From assembly GCA_024762895.1 (NCBI GenBank), contig JANTGN010000047.1:1-15265 (forward strand): 15,265 nt of DNA. The letters run 5' to 3'. Within the stretch, counting starts at the first letter, position 1, and the number at the start of each line of letters is the position of its first letter. Both the position numbers and the translations under genes were made by a program. The notes below the pieces were generated by a model. The model made no database searches. It worked only from the letters and a program-made list of their open reading frames with translations, and had not been told where the DNA came from. Of the stretch, positions 7,329 through 14,950 are shown one piece after another. Source of the DNA: Thiotrichales bacterium. GTDB taxonomy: Bacteria > Pseudomonadota > Gammaproteobacteria > J044.

Positions 7329-7603
7329 TCTTTCTCCTCGCCGGGGATCCTGCCACTCACGTAATAAGCAAATGCGAGTACCTCCGCAACTGCCACATAG
7401 AGCAACTCCGGAATCTCATCTCCCAGTTTGATCTGAGCCAGTAACTGCAACAGTTGCTGGTCTTCCTGAATCGGAATATCGTGTTCTTTTGCCAGCTTGA
7501 TGATCTGTTCAGCCAGTTCTCCGCTACCCTTGGCCGTGACTCGGGGCGCCGAGTCCTTTCCGCTATAGCGCAGTGCAACAGCCTGGTCTGTTTTCTTTTT
7601 CAT
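7325..7603 (-). CDS. Stand-alone FlhB C-terminal-domain protein (EscU/YscU/HrcU family)
   Basis: The 92-aa protein aligns with the cytoplasmic export-switch domain of FlhB, beginning just after the position of the NPTH autocleavage motif: QAVALRYSGKDSAPRVTAKG, then AEQIIKLAKEHDIPI, and IPELLYVAVAEVLAF at the end. It has no transmembrane region and no NPTH itself, so it corresponds to the FlhB-CC fragment made as a separate polypeptide (often annotated FhlB or FlhB-like). The ATG at 7601-7603 is preferred over one 22 codons upstream because it forms a 4-nt ATGA overlap with the fliK stop and starts at the conserved region. The family suggests a role in switching flagellar export from hook to filament, together with the FliK-like protein encoded just before it. 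I am sure of the domain, less so of the function. Confidence 0.85.
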   Translation of the reverse strand: MKKKTDQAVALRYSGKDSAPRVTAKGSGELAEQIIKLAKEHDIPIQEDQQLLQLLAQIKLGDEIPELLYVAVAEVLAFAYYVSGRIPGEEKD

Positions 7604-8814
7604 ACCTCGATATCCAGCATGCTGAATTTCAGGTCGGACGAGTCCTGATCGGGTTGGCCCTGATGGCATTCCAGGCAGCTGATCTCCAGGCCCTGTTGTC
7701 TGAGTCGTTCCCTGAGCCGGGGAAGGTATGTATTCAGGCGATCCGTGGTTTCATTCAGTTCAGCAATGATTCTTGTCTCCAGTGTCTTGTCCCTGAGCCG
7801 AAGTCGGGCATGTAACGGACCTAGTCCGGGCATGTCCAGCGCCAGTGAAACTGACCATGGGATTTCCTGCGGCTCCTCAACGGCCTTTCCGGCTTTTGAT
7901 TCCGGGGGCTCTTTTTCTATAAACAGTTGAAGGACACCGAACTCATTATTGGGGAAGATCAGGGGCAAATCCATCTTCCATCGCATTTCTCCTTGCTGCT
8001 GTGCCTCTGCGGTTGCCAGCTGATTCAGACTGATGCGGGAGACGGCTGATTCCGCGAGTCCAAACAGGCGCAGGATTAACTGGTCCAGGCCATCATGCTT
8101 AAGTGGGGTCCTGCTGGGCTGGACGCGTGCCTGCGCCGCTGGGTTCAGTAAAAACGGTAGTGGGGTGTCTTTCTGATTCTCAGGGGGCAGGGAGGCCGCA
8201 TGGCCTCCTGCAGGCAAATATGTGCGCAACTGGGCCAGTAAGGAGAGCCACAACAACTTGAGGTCGCTATTGGGAATGGACCGGCCGGCGGCCAGTGTGC
8301 TTTCCAGAAACAGGCCACTGCTCCTGATGACCTCGGTCAGCTTATCCGAACTAAGCAGTGCTCCCGACCGGGGCAGGCTGGCGAGCAGTTGTTGCATAGA
8401 GGTCTTGATATCGGCGGGGAGCGAATCTTGATTCAGGGCCTGTGTCAGTGTTGCCGTCAGGTATTGAAGCCCCTGCTGTCTTGGAATGAACTGCTTCAGT
8501 GATGAATTCATCAGCTCGGCCCTGGGCTGGGCGCTATCCTGTCTCTGATTGGCCTGCATCAGTTCGAGTTCTAGTCTGGGTTCGGCACTAAGCACACGAA
8601 GCCGCAGGAGTTCCCCGGAACTGACTGCCAGTTGGTTGTGCAGTTCCAGTATCTGGTTGCCTACCTGCACACGAATGCCCTGGTTCGTCGTGCCGCGGGC
8701 AGGATCAGACAATACCCTGGCCTCCAGTACCTGGCCGGGCTGATAACGCTGGGTCAGACCTTCCGCACTGGCGGTCAGGCGCTGGTTTGATGAATGGCTG
8801 GAACGTATTTCCAT
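7600..8814 (-). CDS. fliK: FliK-like flagellar hook-length control protein
   Basis: This 404-aa protein has a Gln/Leu/Ser-rich N-terminal two thirds of low complexity and no signal peptide. Its C-terminal domain is of the Flg_hook type: GLGPLHARLRLRDKTLETRIIAEL, then LNTYLPRLRERLRQQGLEISCLECHQG. FliK is secreted through the flagellar export gate, measures hook length, and triggers the specificity switch by contacting FlhB. Placement directly before an FlhB-C-like gene with overlapping ATGA supports this role. The N-terminal region (RYQPGQVLEARVL, VQVGNQILEL) looks like a small beta domain. No strong Shine-Dalgarno is seen before ATG 8814. The organism may encode a second FliK in the main flagellar cluster, so this could be a paralogue; I cannot tell from this window. 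Confidence 0.82.
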   Translation of the reverse strand: MEIRSSHSSNQRLTASAEGLTQRYQPGQVLEARVLSDPARGTTNQGIRVQVGNQILELHNQLAVSSGELLRLRVLSAEPRLELELMQANQRQDSAQPRAELMNSSLKQFIPRQQGLQYLTATLTQALNQDSLPADIKTSMQQLLASLPRSGALLSSDKLTEVIRSSGLFLESTLAAGRSIPNSDLKLLWLSLLAQLRTYLPAGGHAASLPPENQKDTPLPFLLNPAAQARVQPSRTPLKHDGLDQLILRLFGLAESAVSRISLNQLATAEAQQQGEMRWKMDLPLIFPNNEFGVLQLFIEKEPPESKAGKAVEEPQEIPWSVSLALDMPGLGPLHARLRLRDKTLETRIIAELNETTDRLNTYLPRLRERLRQQGLEISCLECHQGQPDQDSSDLKFSMLDIEV

Positions 8815-8894
8815 TGTTATGATGATGCCATGAGCCTCTGTCCTTTATTCCACAGTATAACCATTTTGACCTTATTTACCGCCGGAGCCGATTC

Positions 8895-9347
8895 GTGACC
8901 TGGAAACCTCATGTCACCGTGGCCGCTGTCGTTGAGGCCGAAGGACGCTTTCTGATGGTTGAGGAGGTCATCAAGGAGCGACGGGTGTATAACCAGCCGG
9001 CCGGACACCTGGAGGATGGAGAGGATCTGATTCAGGCGGTGATTCGTGAAACCCTGGAAGAATCCGCCTGGACGGTGGAGCCCCGGGCTCTGAGTGGGAT
9101 CTATCGATGGAAGCACGAGGCATCGGGTACGACCTATCTCCGTTTTGCCTTCATTTGTCAGGCCCTTCAGGAACACGCCGACAGGGTGCTGGATCCCGAC
9201 ATAGAACGCTGTCTCTGGATGAGTCGGGAAGAGTTGGCTAGAATGCCCGGCAACTTACGTAGCCCACTGGTGCTGCGTAGTATTGATGATTACCTGAACG
9301 GGCACTCCTATCCTCTCGCTTTAATTCATGAAGTCGATTTAGCATGA
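8895..9347 (+). CDS. nudJ: Nudix hydrolase NudJ (phosphatase)
   Basis: This 150-aa cytosolic Nudix enzyme is of the NudJ/YmfB type, which in E. coli hydrolyses nucleoside di- and triphosphates and hydroxymethylpyrimidine (thiamine precursor) pyrophosphate. The Nudix box is complete in its catalytic residues: GHLEDGEDLIQAVIRETLEE, with A replacing the usual G just after (SAW). The N-terminus WKPHVTVAAVVEAEGRFLMVEE and the segment NLRSPLVLRSIDDYLNG match NudJ specifically. It uses a GTG start at 8895, supported by GGAG at 8884-8887 and by alignment of TWKPHVTV with the start of E. coli NudJ. Its TGA overlaps the mnmA ATG (ATGA, 9344-9347). The nudJ-mnmA-hflD order is conserved in Gammaproteobacteria. 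Confidence 0.93.
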   Translation: MTWKPHVTVAAVVEAEGRFLMVEEVIKERRVYNQPAGHLEDGEDLIQAVIRETLEESAWTVEPRALSGIYRWKHEASGTTYLRFAFICQALQEHADRVLDPDIERCLWMSREELARMPGNLRSPLVLRSIDDYLNGHSYPLALIHEVDLA

Positions 9348-10468
9348 GCCATTCCCATAGACAACGCGTCATCGTCGGCATGTCGGGCGGCGTAGACTCC
9401 TCAGTCGCGGCCCTCTTGTTGCTGGAACAGGGCTACGAGGTTCAGGGGCTGTTCATGAAGAACTGGGAAGAAGATGATGAGGCAGGTTACTGTGCGGCAG
9501 AAGAAGATCTCGCAGATGCCCAGGCCGTTTGCGATCGCCTGGGCATTATCCTGCACACGGTCAATTTTTCGCATGAATACTGGGATCGTGTGTTTGAATA
9601 CTTCCTGGGCGAATACCGGGCAGGGCGTACGCCAAATCCGGATATCATGTGTAACCGGGAAATCAAGTTCCGCGCCTTTCTTGATCATGCCCTGGACCTG
9701 GGGGCGGATCTGATTGCGACCGGGCATTACGCTCGAGTCGGGCGAGATGCACAGGGTACCCCTCTGTTACTCCGTGGTCTGGATAACAACAAGGATCAGA
9801 GTTATTTTCTCTGCATGTTGCAGGCCCGGCAGCTAAAACGGGTCCTGTTTCCGGTTGGTGAGCTTGAAAAACCCAGGGTCAGGGAAATGGCCGAGGCGGC
9901 CGGCCTGATCACCCATGATAAAAAGGACAGTACCGGGATCTGTTTTATCGGCGAGCGTAAATTCAGCGATTTTCTAAAGCGCTTTTTACCCGCCCAGCCA
10001 GGGCAGATTGTGACGGATGCCGGTGAGACGATTGGAGAACACCAGGGTCTGATGTATTACACCCTGGGACAGCGCCAGGGACTGGGTATTGGGGGGCGGC
10101 AGGGTGCCAGTGCAGAACCCTGGTACGTGGTGGCCAAGGACATGGCGAAAAACCAGCTCATCGTGGGGCAGGGACATGATCATCACCTGCTTTTTCACAG
10201 TTCGCTGATCGCCAGCCAGTTGAACTGGATCAGTCACGAGGCTCCTAAAGAACCCCTGCGTTGTACCGCCAAGATCCGTTACCGCCAGCCGGACCAGGGC
10301 TGTATGCTGCATCAGCTATCTGAGGATCGCTGGCAGCTGGATTTTGATGATCCACAAAGGGCGATAACACCTGGTCAGGCCGTGGCCTTTTATCAGAATG
10401 AGGTCTGTCTGGGTGGAGCCATTATTGAAAAAGGCATCGATGAACCGGTGTTCAAAGAGAAGCTGTAG
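9344..10468 (+). CDS. mnmA: tRNA-specific 2-thiouridylase MnmA
   Basis: MnmA adds sulfur to C2 of the wobble uridine (U34) in tRNA-Lys, tRNA-Glu and tRNA-Gln, taking sulfur from the Tus relay. It has 374 aa, slightly above the usual 360-370. The PP-loop ATP motif GMSGGVDSS lies at residues 12-20. The two catalytic cysteines are C103 (NPDIMCNREIKF) and C200 (DSTGICFIGERKF), and the tRNA-binding segment LGQRQGLGIGG is also present. The start overlaps the nudJ stop by 4 nt, implying coupling, and hflD follows 5 nt after the stop. One of its substrates, tRNA-Glu(UUC), is encoded about 4.2 kb downstream in this window. Confidence 0.97.
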   Translation: MSHSHRQRVIVGMSGGVDSSVAALLLLEQGYEVQGLFMKNWEEDDEAGYCAAEEDLADAQAVCDRLGIILHTVNFSHEYWDRVFEYFLGEYRAGRTPNPDIMCNREIKFRAFLDHALDLGADLIATGHYARVGRDAQGTPLLLRGLDNNKDQSYFLCMLQARQLKRVLFPVGELEKPRVREMAEAAGLITHDKKDSTGICFIGERKFSDFLKRFLPAQPGQIVTDAGETIGEHQGLMYYTLGQRQGLGIGGRQGASAEPWYVVAKDMAKNQLIVGQGHDHHLLFHSSLIASQLNWISHEAPKEPLRCTAKIRYRQPDQGCMLHQLSEDRWQLDFDDPQRAITPGQAVAFYQNEVCLGGAIIEKGIDEPVFKEKL

Positions 10469-10473
10469 ATACT

Positions 10474-11118
10474 ATGCAACGCTCACATACTAACCGTAGT
10501 CTGGCCCTGGCCGGGCTTTTCCAGGCCGTACGCCTGGTCCAGCAGATTGCCAGGGAGGGGCGCTGTGAGAAGGAGGCCTGGGAAGCCTCTATAGGCAGCC
10601 TGTTTCAGTTCGATGCAGATACCCCCGAGGGTATTTATAGCGGCTTGCAGGGCTTAAGGCTGGGCTTTGAGACCCTGTCGATGCAGCTCAAGCCCCAGGA
10701 TCCGCAGCAGGCGATGGAACTGACGCGTTACTCCATAGGGTTGATTCATCTTGAGCGACGACTCAGTAAAAGACCCGAGACCCTGGACATCTTGCAAAAG
10801 GGGCTACAGGGCGCAGTACAGCAACGAGAGTATTTTGGCGAGGTGAATGCGGCGGTGATTGGACGCCTTGCCGATCTGTACCAGGAAACCATCAGTGAAA
10901 TGGGCCCCAGGATAATGGTGCAGGGCGATCCTCAATATCTGCAGGTGGGTGATAATGCGGCAAGGATTCGTGTACTCCTGCTGGCTGGTATACGTGCCTG
11001 TGTTCTATGGCGGCAGGCAGGGGGTAACCGCTGGCGGCTTATTTTGAATCGCCAGGCATTACTGAATGAGGCCAGTCGTCAGCTTGATCTGTTGAATCGG
11101 CCCGATGATGCCTTATAA
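10474..11118 (+). CDS. hflD: HflD family protein
   Basis: This 214-aa, mostly helical protein matches HflD (YcfC). It has LALAGLFQAVRLVQQIAREG at the N-terminus, GLRLGFETL, LTRYSIGLIHLERRL, and a C-terminal IRVLLLAGIRACVLWRQ/GGNRWRL segment. In E. coli, HflD is a peripheral membrane protein that affects phage lambda lysogenisation by binding CII; its normal cellular job is not well defined. It sits 5 nt after mnmA as in most Gammaproteobacteria, but the usual next gene purB is absent and gltX follows instead. No clear terminator hairpin is seen in the 70-nt gap after it. Confidence 0.92.
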   Translation: MQRSHTNRSLALAGLFQAVRLVQQIAREGRCEKEAWEASIGSLFQFDADTPEGIYSGLQGLRLGFETLSMQLKPQDPQQAMELTRYSIGLIHLERRLSKRPETLDILQKGLQGAVQQREYFGEVNAAVIGRLADLYQETISEMGPRIMVQGDPQYLQVGDNAARIRVLLLAGIRACVLWRQAGGNRWRLILNRQALLNEASRQLDLLNRPDDAL

Positions 11119-11150
11119 ACCAAAAACGGACCATAAAGACGGTTCTGCTC

Positions 11151-11159
11151 TGGTAGAAT
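11151..11159 (+). promoter_or_regulatory. Candidate extended -10 promoter for gltX
   Basis: TGGTAGAAT contains TAGAAT (11154-11159) preceded by the TGn extended -10 element. No good -35 hexamer is present at 16-18 bp, which extended -10 promoters tolerate. It lies in the hflD-gltX gap, and transcription would start near 11166, about 22 nt before the gltX ATG. Confidence 0.5.
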
Positions 11160-11188
11160 AGCTTCTTTTTTCTGAACGAATCTTCGAA

Positions 11189-12601
11189 ATGAAAGTACGT
11201 ACTCGTTTTGCCCCCAGTCCGACCGGTTACCTGCATGTAGGAGGTGTACGCACCGCACTCTTTTCCTGGCTTTATGCCCGTAAGCATGGGGGTGAATTTG
11301 TGCTCAGGGTAGAGGACACCGACCTTGAGCGTTCCACGACTGAATCCGTGAATGCCATCCTGGAAGGTATGACCTGGCTGGGGCTGGAATATGATGAGGG
11401 TCCTTTTTATCAGACCGAGCGTTTCGACCGTTATAACCAGGTGATCGATGAACTCCTGGAACAGGGACATGCCTATCGCTGTAACTGTTCACGTGAGCGC
11501 CTGGATAGCCTGCGCGAGCAGCAGATGCAGAATAAACAGAAGCCCCGTTATGATGGTCATTGCCGCAGCCGCGAGATTGACCCTTCGGAACCGCATGTGA
11601 TTCGTTTTAAAAATCCGGTGGAGGGTTCAGTCGTATTTGATGATATGGTTCGAGGTCGTATCGTCTTTCAGAACAATGAACTGGATGATCTCATCATTCG
11701 CCGCACGGACGGTGCACCTACCTATAATCTGACCGTCGTTGTCGATGATGATGATATGGGTATTACCCATGTGATACGTGGTGATGATCACGTCAATAAC
11801 ACCCCACGCCAGATCAATCTTCTCAAGGCCATGGGGAAAGAACTACCACGTTATGCCCATGTGCCAATGATCCTGGGTGATGACGGGGCGCGCCTATCCA
11901 AGCGTCATGGTGCGGTCAACGTTATGCAATATCGTGATGAGGGCTTTCTACCCGAGGCCCTGCTTAATTACCTGGTACGTCTGGGCTGGTCTTATGAAGA
12001 CCGCGAGATCTTTAGTGTCGATGAGATGGTCGAGTTATTCGATGTCGATGCGATTAATCGATCGGCCTCCACGTTTAATACCGAAAAGCTGCTGTGGATC
12101 AACCAGCAGTACATCATGGCCAGTGAGCCGAAGCATATAGCCCGCCTGATGAGTGTGCATATGGGGCATATGGACATCGATCCGACCGAGGGCCCTGACC
12201 TGGTCGAGGTGGTGAGTGCGCAGCGAGAGCGTGCCAAGACCCTGGTAGAACTGGCCCATATCTGTGCCTTTTATTACCGGGATTTTGACACCTACAACGA
12301 AAAGTCGGCCAAGAAGGCCTTCAAGGAAGCAGCAATAGCCCCGCTGGAGGCCATCAAAATCAAACTGGGCGCCCTGCAGGCATGGGATCGTGAGTCCATC
12401 CATGCGGCCATGCAATCGGTCGTCGATGAAATGGAGATCGGCTTTGGTAAGCTCGGCATGCCCCTGCGCCTGGCCGTCACTGGCGGGGCTCCATCCCCCG
12501 ATCTGGATCTGACGATATACCTGGTTGGTAAAGAGGCCAGTCTACGACGTATAGACCAGGCCCTGGCGACTATCCAGGAGCGCATTGCCAGTGCATCATA
12601 A
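11189..12601 (+). CDS. gltX: Glutamyl-tRNA synthetase
   Basis: GltX charges tRNA-Glu with glutamate for protein synthesis and for tetrapyrrole precursor supply. The 470-aa length is standard. The class I signature at residues 8-19 is APSPTGYLHVGG (HIGH-type), and the KMSKS-type motif is ARLSKRHG near residue 235. The zinc-site region shows C98, C100 and C125, but residue 127, a histidine ligand in E. coli GltX, is serine here, with H124 just before C125. Because a GlnRS is encoded next door, this enzyme is expected to be discriminating, making only Glu-tRNA-Glu (inference). No real Shine-Dalgarno precedes ATG 11189, but the start is fixed by the conserved KVRTRFAPSPTG. Confidence 0.97.
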   Translation: MKVRTRFAPSPTGYLHVGGVRTALFSWLYARKHGGEFVLRVEDTDLERSTTESVNAILEGMTWLGLEYDEGPFYQTERFDRYNQVIDELLEQGHAYRCNCSRERLDSLREQQMQNKQKPRYDGHCRSREIDPSEPHVIRFKNPVEGSVVFDDMVRGRIVFQNNELDDLIIRRTDGAPTYNLTVVVDDDDMGITHVIRGDDHVNNTPRQINLLKAMGKELPRYAHVPMILGDDGARLSKRHGAVNVMQYRDEGFLPEALLNYLVRLGWSYEDREIFSVDEMVELFDVDAINRSASTFNTEKLLWINQQYIMASEPKHIARLMSVHMGHMDIDPTEGPDLVEVVSAQRERAKTLVELAHICAFYYRDFDTYNEKSAKKAFKEAAIAPLEAIKIKLGALQAWDRESIHAAMQSVVDEMEIGFGKLGMPLRLAVTGGAPSPDLDLTIYLVGKEASLRRIDQALATIQERIASAS

Positions 12602-12636
12602 CCCCATTAACGCACCCAAGAGCAGGCCCGCATAGC

Positions 12637-14328
12637 ATGAGTAGTCACGAAGAGAATAAGCCCAGACACTTCATTCAGCATATTATAGATGAAGATATCC
12701 AGCAGGGTAAAAATGACGGCAAGGTCGTTACACGCTTTCCACCCGAACCGAATGGTTTCCTGCATATTGGCCATGCCAAGTCCATTTGCCTGAATTTTGG
12801 CATTGCCCAGGAATATCAGGGGCAGTGTAATCTTCGTTTTGATGACACCAATCCCCATAAAGAGAATCTCGAGTTCGTCAAGGCCATACAGGAAGACGTA
12901 CGCTGGTTAGGTTTTGACTGGGAGGACCGACTCTATTACGCCTCGGATTATTTTGAGCAGCTCTATGGGTTTGCCATCGAACTGATTAAAAACGGCAAGG
13001 CCTATATCTGTGATCTGAATGCAGAGCAGACACGCGAATACCGCGGTACCCTCACCGAGCCCGGTAAGGATAGCCCTTACCGAGAACGCAGTGTGGAGGA
13101 AAATCTGGATCTCTTTACGCGTATGCGGGCCGGTGATTTTGAAGATGGCAGCCGGGTGTTAAGGGCCCGGATTGATATGGCCTCACCAAACATGAACATG
13201 CGTGATCCCACCCTCTATCGTATACGCCATGGTGTGATTCATCATCAGACCGGTGAGGAATGGTGTATCTATCCCATGTATGACTACACACACCCCATCT
13301 CGGATGCCCTGGAAGGCGTGACCCATTCACTTTGTACCCTGGAGTTTGAGGATCATCGTCCGCTGTATGACTGGGTGCTGGATAATATCTCGGTAGGCTG
13401 TCATCCCCGGCAGATCGAGTTCTCGCGTCTTAATCTGCAATATACCGTCACCAGTAAGCGGAAGCTGACCCAGCTGGTCGAGGAAGGAATTGTCGAGGGC
13501 TGGGATGACCCCCGCATGCCAACCATCGCTGGTTTGAGGCGTCGTGGTTTTACCCCGGCCTCGATCCGTGAATTCAGTGATCGTATCGGTGTGACCAAGT
13601 CCGAAAATAGTGTCGAAATGGGGATGCTGGAATCAGCGATTCGTGATGACCTGAACGAGCATGCCCCCAGGCGAATGGCCGTGCTGCATCCGCTCAAGGT
13701 AGTGCTGGAAAACTACCCCGAAGACAAGCTCGAGGAACTGACCGTTCCGAATCACCCCCAGAATGAGTCCATGGGTACTCGAACCATTCCCTTTACACGG
13801 GAGTTGTATATCGACCGGAATGACTTTATGGAGGTCGCACCCAATAAAAAATTCAAACGACTGGTCAGCGGCGGCGAGGTGCGTCTGAGAAACGCCTATG
13901 TCATCCGTTGTGATCAGGTGATCAAGAACGAGCAGGGCGATATCATCGAGCTACGTTGTAGTTGCGATGAAGCCACCCTGGGTGCAAATCCCGAAGGCCG
14001 TAAGGTAAAAGGGGTGATTCACTGGGTATCGGCAGCCCATGCGGTAGAGGCCGAGCTCAGGCTCTATGATCGATTATTTGTGGAACCGCAGCCAGATGCG
14101 ATCAAGGAACGAGACTTCAAGGAATTCATCAACCCCGATTCTCTGCGTAGCCTGACCCAGTGTTATCTGGAGCGTAGTCTGGCGGATGCCAGGGCAGGGG
14201 ATAGCTTCCAGTTCGAGCGTGAAGGCTACTTCTGTGTCGATGCCGATCACAGTCATAACAAACCCATTTTCAACCGCACGGTGACCCTGCGCGACTCATG
14301 GGCCAAAATCGAGCAAAAGCAGGCTTGA
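12637..14328 (+). CDS. glnS: Glutaminyl-tRNA synthetase
   Basis: GlnS attaches glutamine directly to tRNA-Gln. The 563-aa protein matches the family length. Motifs include FPPEPNGFLHIGHAKS (residues 35-49), RFDDTNPHKENLEFV, the VTSKRK form of the MSK loop near residue 270, EGWDDPRMPTIAGLRRRGF, and the C-terminal anticodon-binding beta-barrels (LYIDRNDF, VIHWVSAAHA). E. coli has M where this protein has T in the MSK loop. GlnRS is found in Gammaproteobacteria and few other bacteria, which helps place the organism. It lies 35 nt after gltX in the same direction, so co-transcription is likely. The promoter for the downstream tRNA overlaps its stop codon. Confidence 0.97.
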   Translation: MSSHEENKPRHFIQHIIDEDIQQGKNDGKVVTRFPPEPNGFLHIGHAKSICLNFGIAQEYQGQCNLRFDDTNPHKENLEFVKAIQEDVRWLGFDWEDRLYYASDYFEQLYGFAIELIKNGKAYICDLNAEQTREYRGTLTEPGKDSPYRERSVEENLDLFTRMRAGDFEDGSRVLRARIDMASPNMNMRDPTLYRIRHGVIHHQTGEEWCIYPMYDYTHPISDALEGVTHSLCTLEFEDHRPLYDWVLDNISVGCHPRQIEFSRLNLQYTVTSKRKLTQLVEEGIVEGWDDPRMPTIAGLRRRGFTPASIREFSDRIGVTKSENSVEMGMLESAIRDDLNEHAPRRMAVLHPLKVVLENYPEDKLEELTVPNHPQNESMGTRTIPFTRELYIDRNDFMEVAPNKKFKRLVSGGEVRLRNAYVIRCDQVIKNEQGDIIELRCSCDEATLGANPEGRKVKGVIHWVSAAHAVEAELRLYDRLFVEPQPDAIKERDFKEFINPDSLRSLTQCYLERSLADARAGDSFQFEREGYFCVDADHSHNKPIFNRTVTLRDSWAKIEQKQA

Positions 14329-14352
14329 CATTGGCCCAAGAGTCACTAGAAT
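14325..14352 (+). promoter_or_regulatory. Sigma-70 promoter of the tRNA-Ala/tRNA-Glu unit
   Basis: TTGACA (14325-14330) and TAGAAT (14347-14352) are separated by 16 bp, close to the ideal housekeeping promoter. The -35 box contains the glnS stop codon TGA (14326-14328). The discriminator after the -10 box (ACTCGCC) is GC-rich, as in stable-RNA promoters under stringent control. Transcription should start near 14359, a few bases before the tRNA. Confidence 0.85.
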
Positions 14353-14366
14353 ACTCGCCTTCTTTC

Positions 14367-14442
<76 letters not shown>

Positions 14443-14480
14443 GAACAGTGTGTGGATTGGTAGCCAGGGCGAGATAGAAT

Positions 14481-14690
14481 ATGTTACGCATTGGCCGCTA
14501 TACAGCCTACTTCGGCGGAATCATGACCTTCCTAAGCCTGGTCATTGGTTTCACAGCCATGTTCAATGGCGCCGAGGGGATGGCTAAGTTTTTTATTATG
14601 CTGGTACCCATTGGGTTCCTGCTCTTGTTCACCGGGGTGGTAACGACCTTCATGGTCACAACCGACGATGAACATAAAAGAGACCAGTAA
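14481..14690 (+). CDS. Small two-helix membrane protein of unknown function, between two tRNA genes
   Basis: I do not recognise a named family. The 69-aa ORF has two clear hydrophobic helices (about residues 9-28 and 36-60), a short central loop with NGAEGMAK, and a charged C-terminal tail TTDDEHKRDQ, giving the pattern of a small inner-membrane protein with both ends on the same side. It starts 38 nt after tRNA-Ala and ends 13 nt before tRNA-Glu. It probably shares their transcript and would be freed by tRNA processing. GGGCGAG upstream is a weak Shine-Dalgarno for ATG 14481. An internal ATG at 14523 preceded by GGCGGA is an alternative start but would trim the first helix. The amino-acid composition and clean fit between the tRNAs argue that it is real. 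Confidence 0.72.
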   Translation: MLRIGRYTAYFGGIMTFLSLVIGFTAMFNGAEGMAKFFIMLVPIGFLLLFTGVVTTFMVTTDDEHKRDQ

Positions 14691-14703
14691 ACGAGTTTGC
14701 TGC

Positions 14704-14779
14704 GTCCCCTTCGTCTAGAGGCCTAGGACACCGCCCTTTCACGGCGGTAACAGGGGTTCGAATCCCCTAGGGGACGCCA
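14704..14779 (+). tRNA. tRNA-Glu (anticodon TTC)
   Basis: This is a complete 76-nt cloverleaf with encoded CCA. The acceptor stem GTCCCCT pairs with AGGGGAC. The anticodon stem CCGCC/GGCGG has loop CTTTCAC, giving UUC. The T stem is AGGGG/CCCCT with loop TTCGAAT. Its cognate synthetase gltX and its wobble-modifying enzyme mnmA are both in this window. Its last 19 nt are repeated downstream. Confidence 0.98.
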
Positions 14780-14822
14780 CTAATAAAAAAGCCCAATCAT
14801 TAGATTGGGCTTTTTTATTAGT
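14779..14822 (+). terminator. Rho-independent terminator directly after tRNA-Glu
   Basis: A perfect 20-bp stem (14779-14798 with 14803-14822) closes on the loop ATTA. The GC core GCCCAATC/GATTGGGC is followed by a run of six T. The matching A run on the 5' side makes it able to work in both directions. The stem begins at the terminal A of the tRNA CCA end. Confidence 0.9.
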
Positions 14823-14848
14823 TGATATTCTGTGATGCGAGTTAATCA

Positions 14849-14930
14849 CTTCGGGTTCGACCGATTTGTCCGGAACAAATCGGAACGCGCATAGCGCGGC
14901 CCGAAGGGCGCTGGGCAGGGATAGCCCTGA
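14849..14930 (+). ncRNA. Structured module 1 of the tRNA-Glu repeat array (candidate RNA)
   Basis: An outer 7-bp stem CTTCGGG/CCCGAAG (14849-14855 with 14900-14906) encloses two hairpins: a 9-bp stem (14861-14869 with 14875-14883, loop CCGGA) and a 5-bp CGCGC/GCGCG stem (14886-14890 with 14894-14898, loop ATA). A third hairpin, CAGGG/CCCTG (14916-14920 with 14925-14929), follows. Expression as RNA is inferred; the strong terminator lies upstream and no separate promoter was recognised. Confidence 0.5.
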
Positions 14931-14950
14931 GTAATCCCCTAGGGGACGCC

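Noticed and set aside
7604..7669. Longer N-terminus for the FlhB-like protein, from ATG at 7669
   Set aside because: The extra 22 residues overlap the coding end of fliK in another frame and do not resemble FlhB. The ATGA overlap at 7600-7603 gives a better start.
8815..8894. Divergent promoters between fliK and nudJ
   Set aside because: TATAAC (8856-8861) and TTATACT on the other strand are possible -10 boxes, but neither has a convincing -35 or extended element, so no promoter was called.
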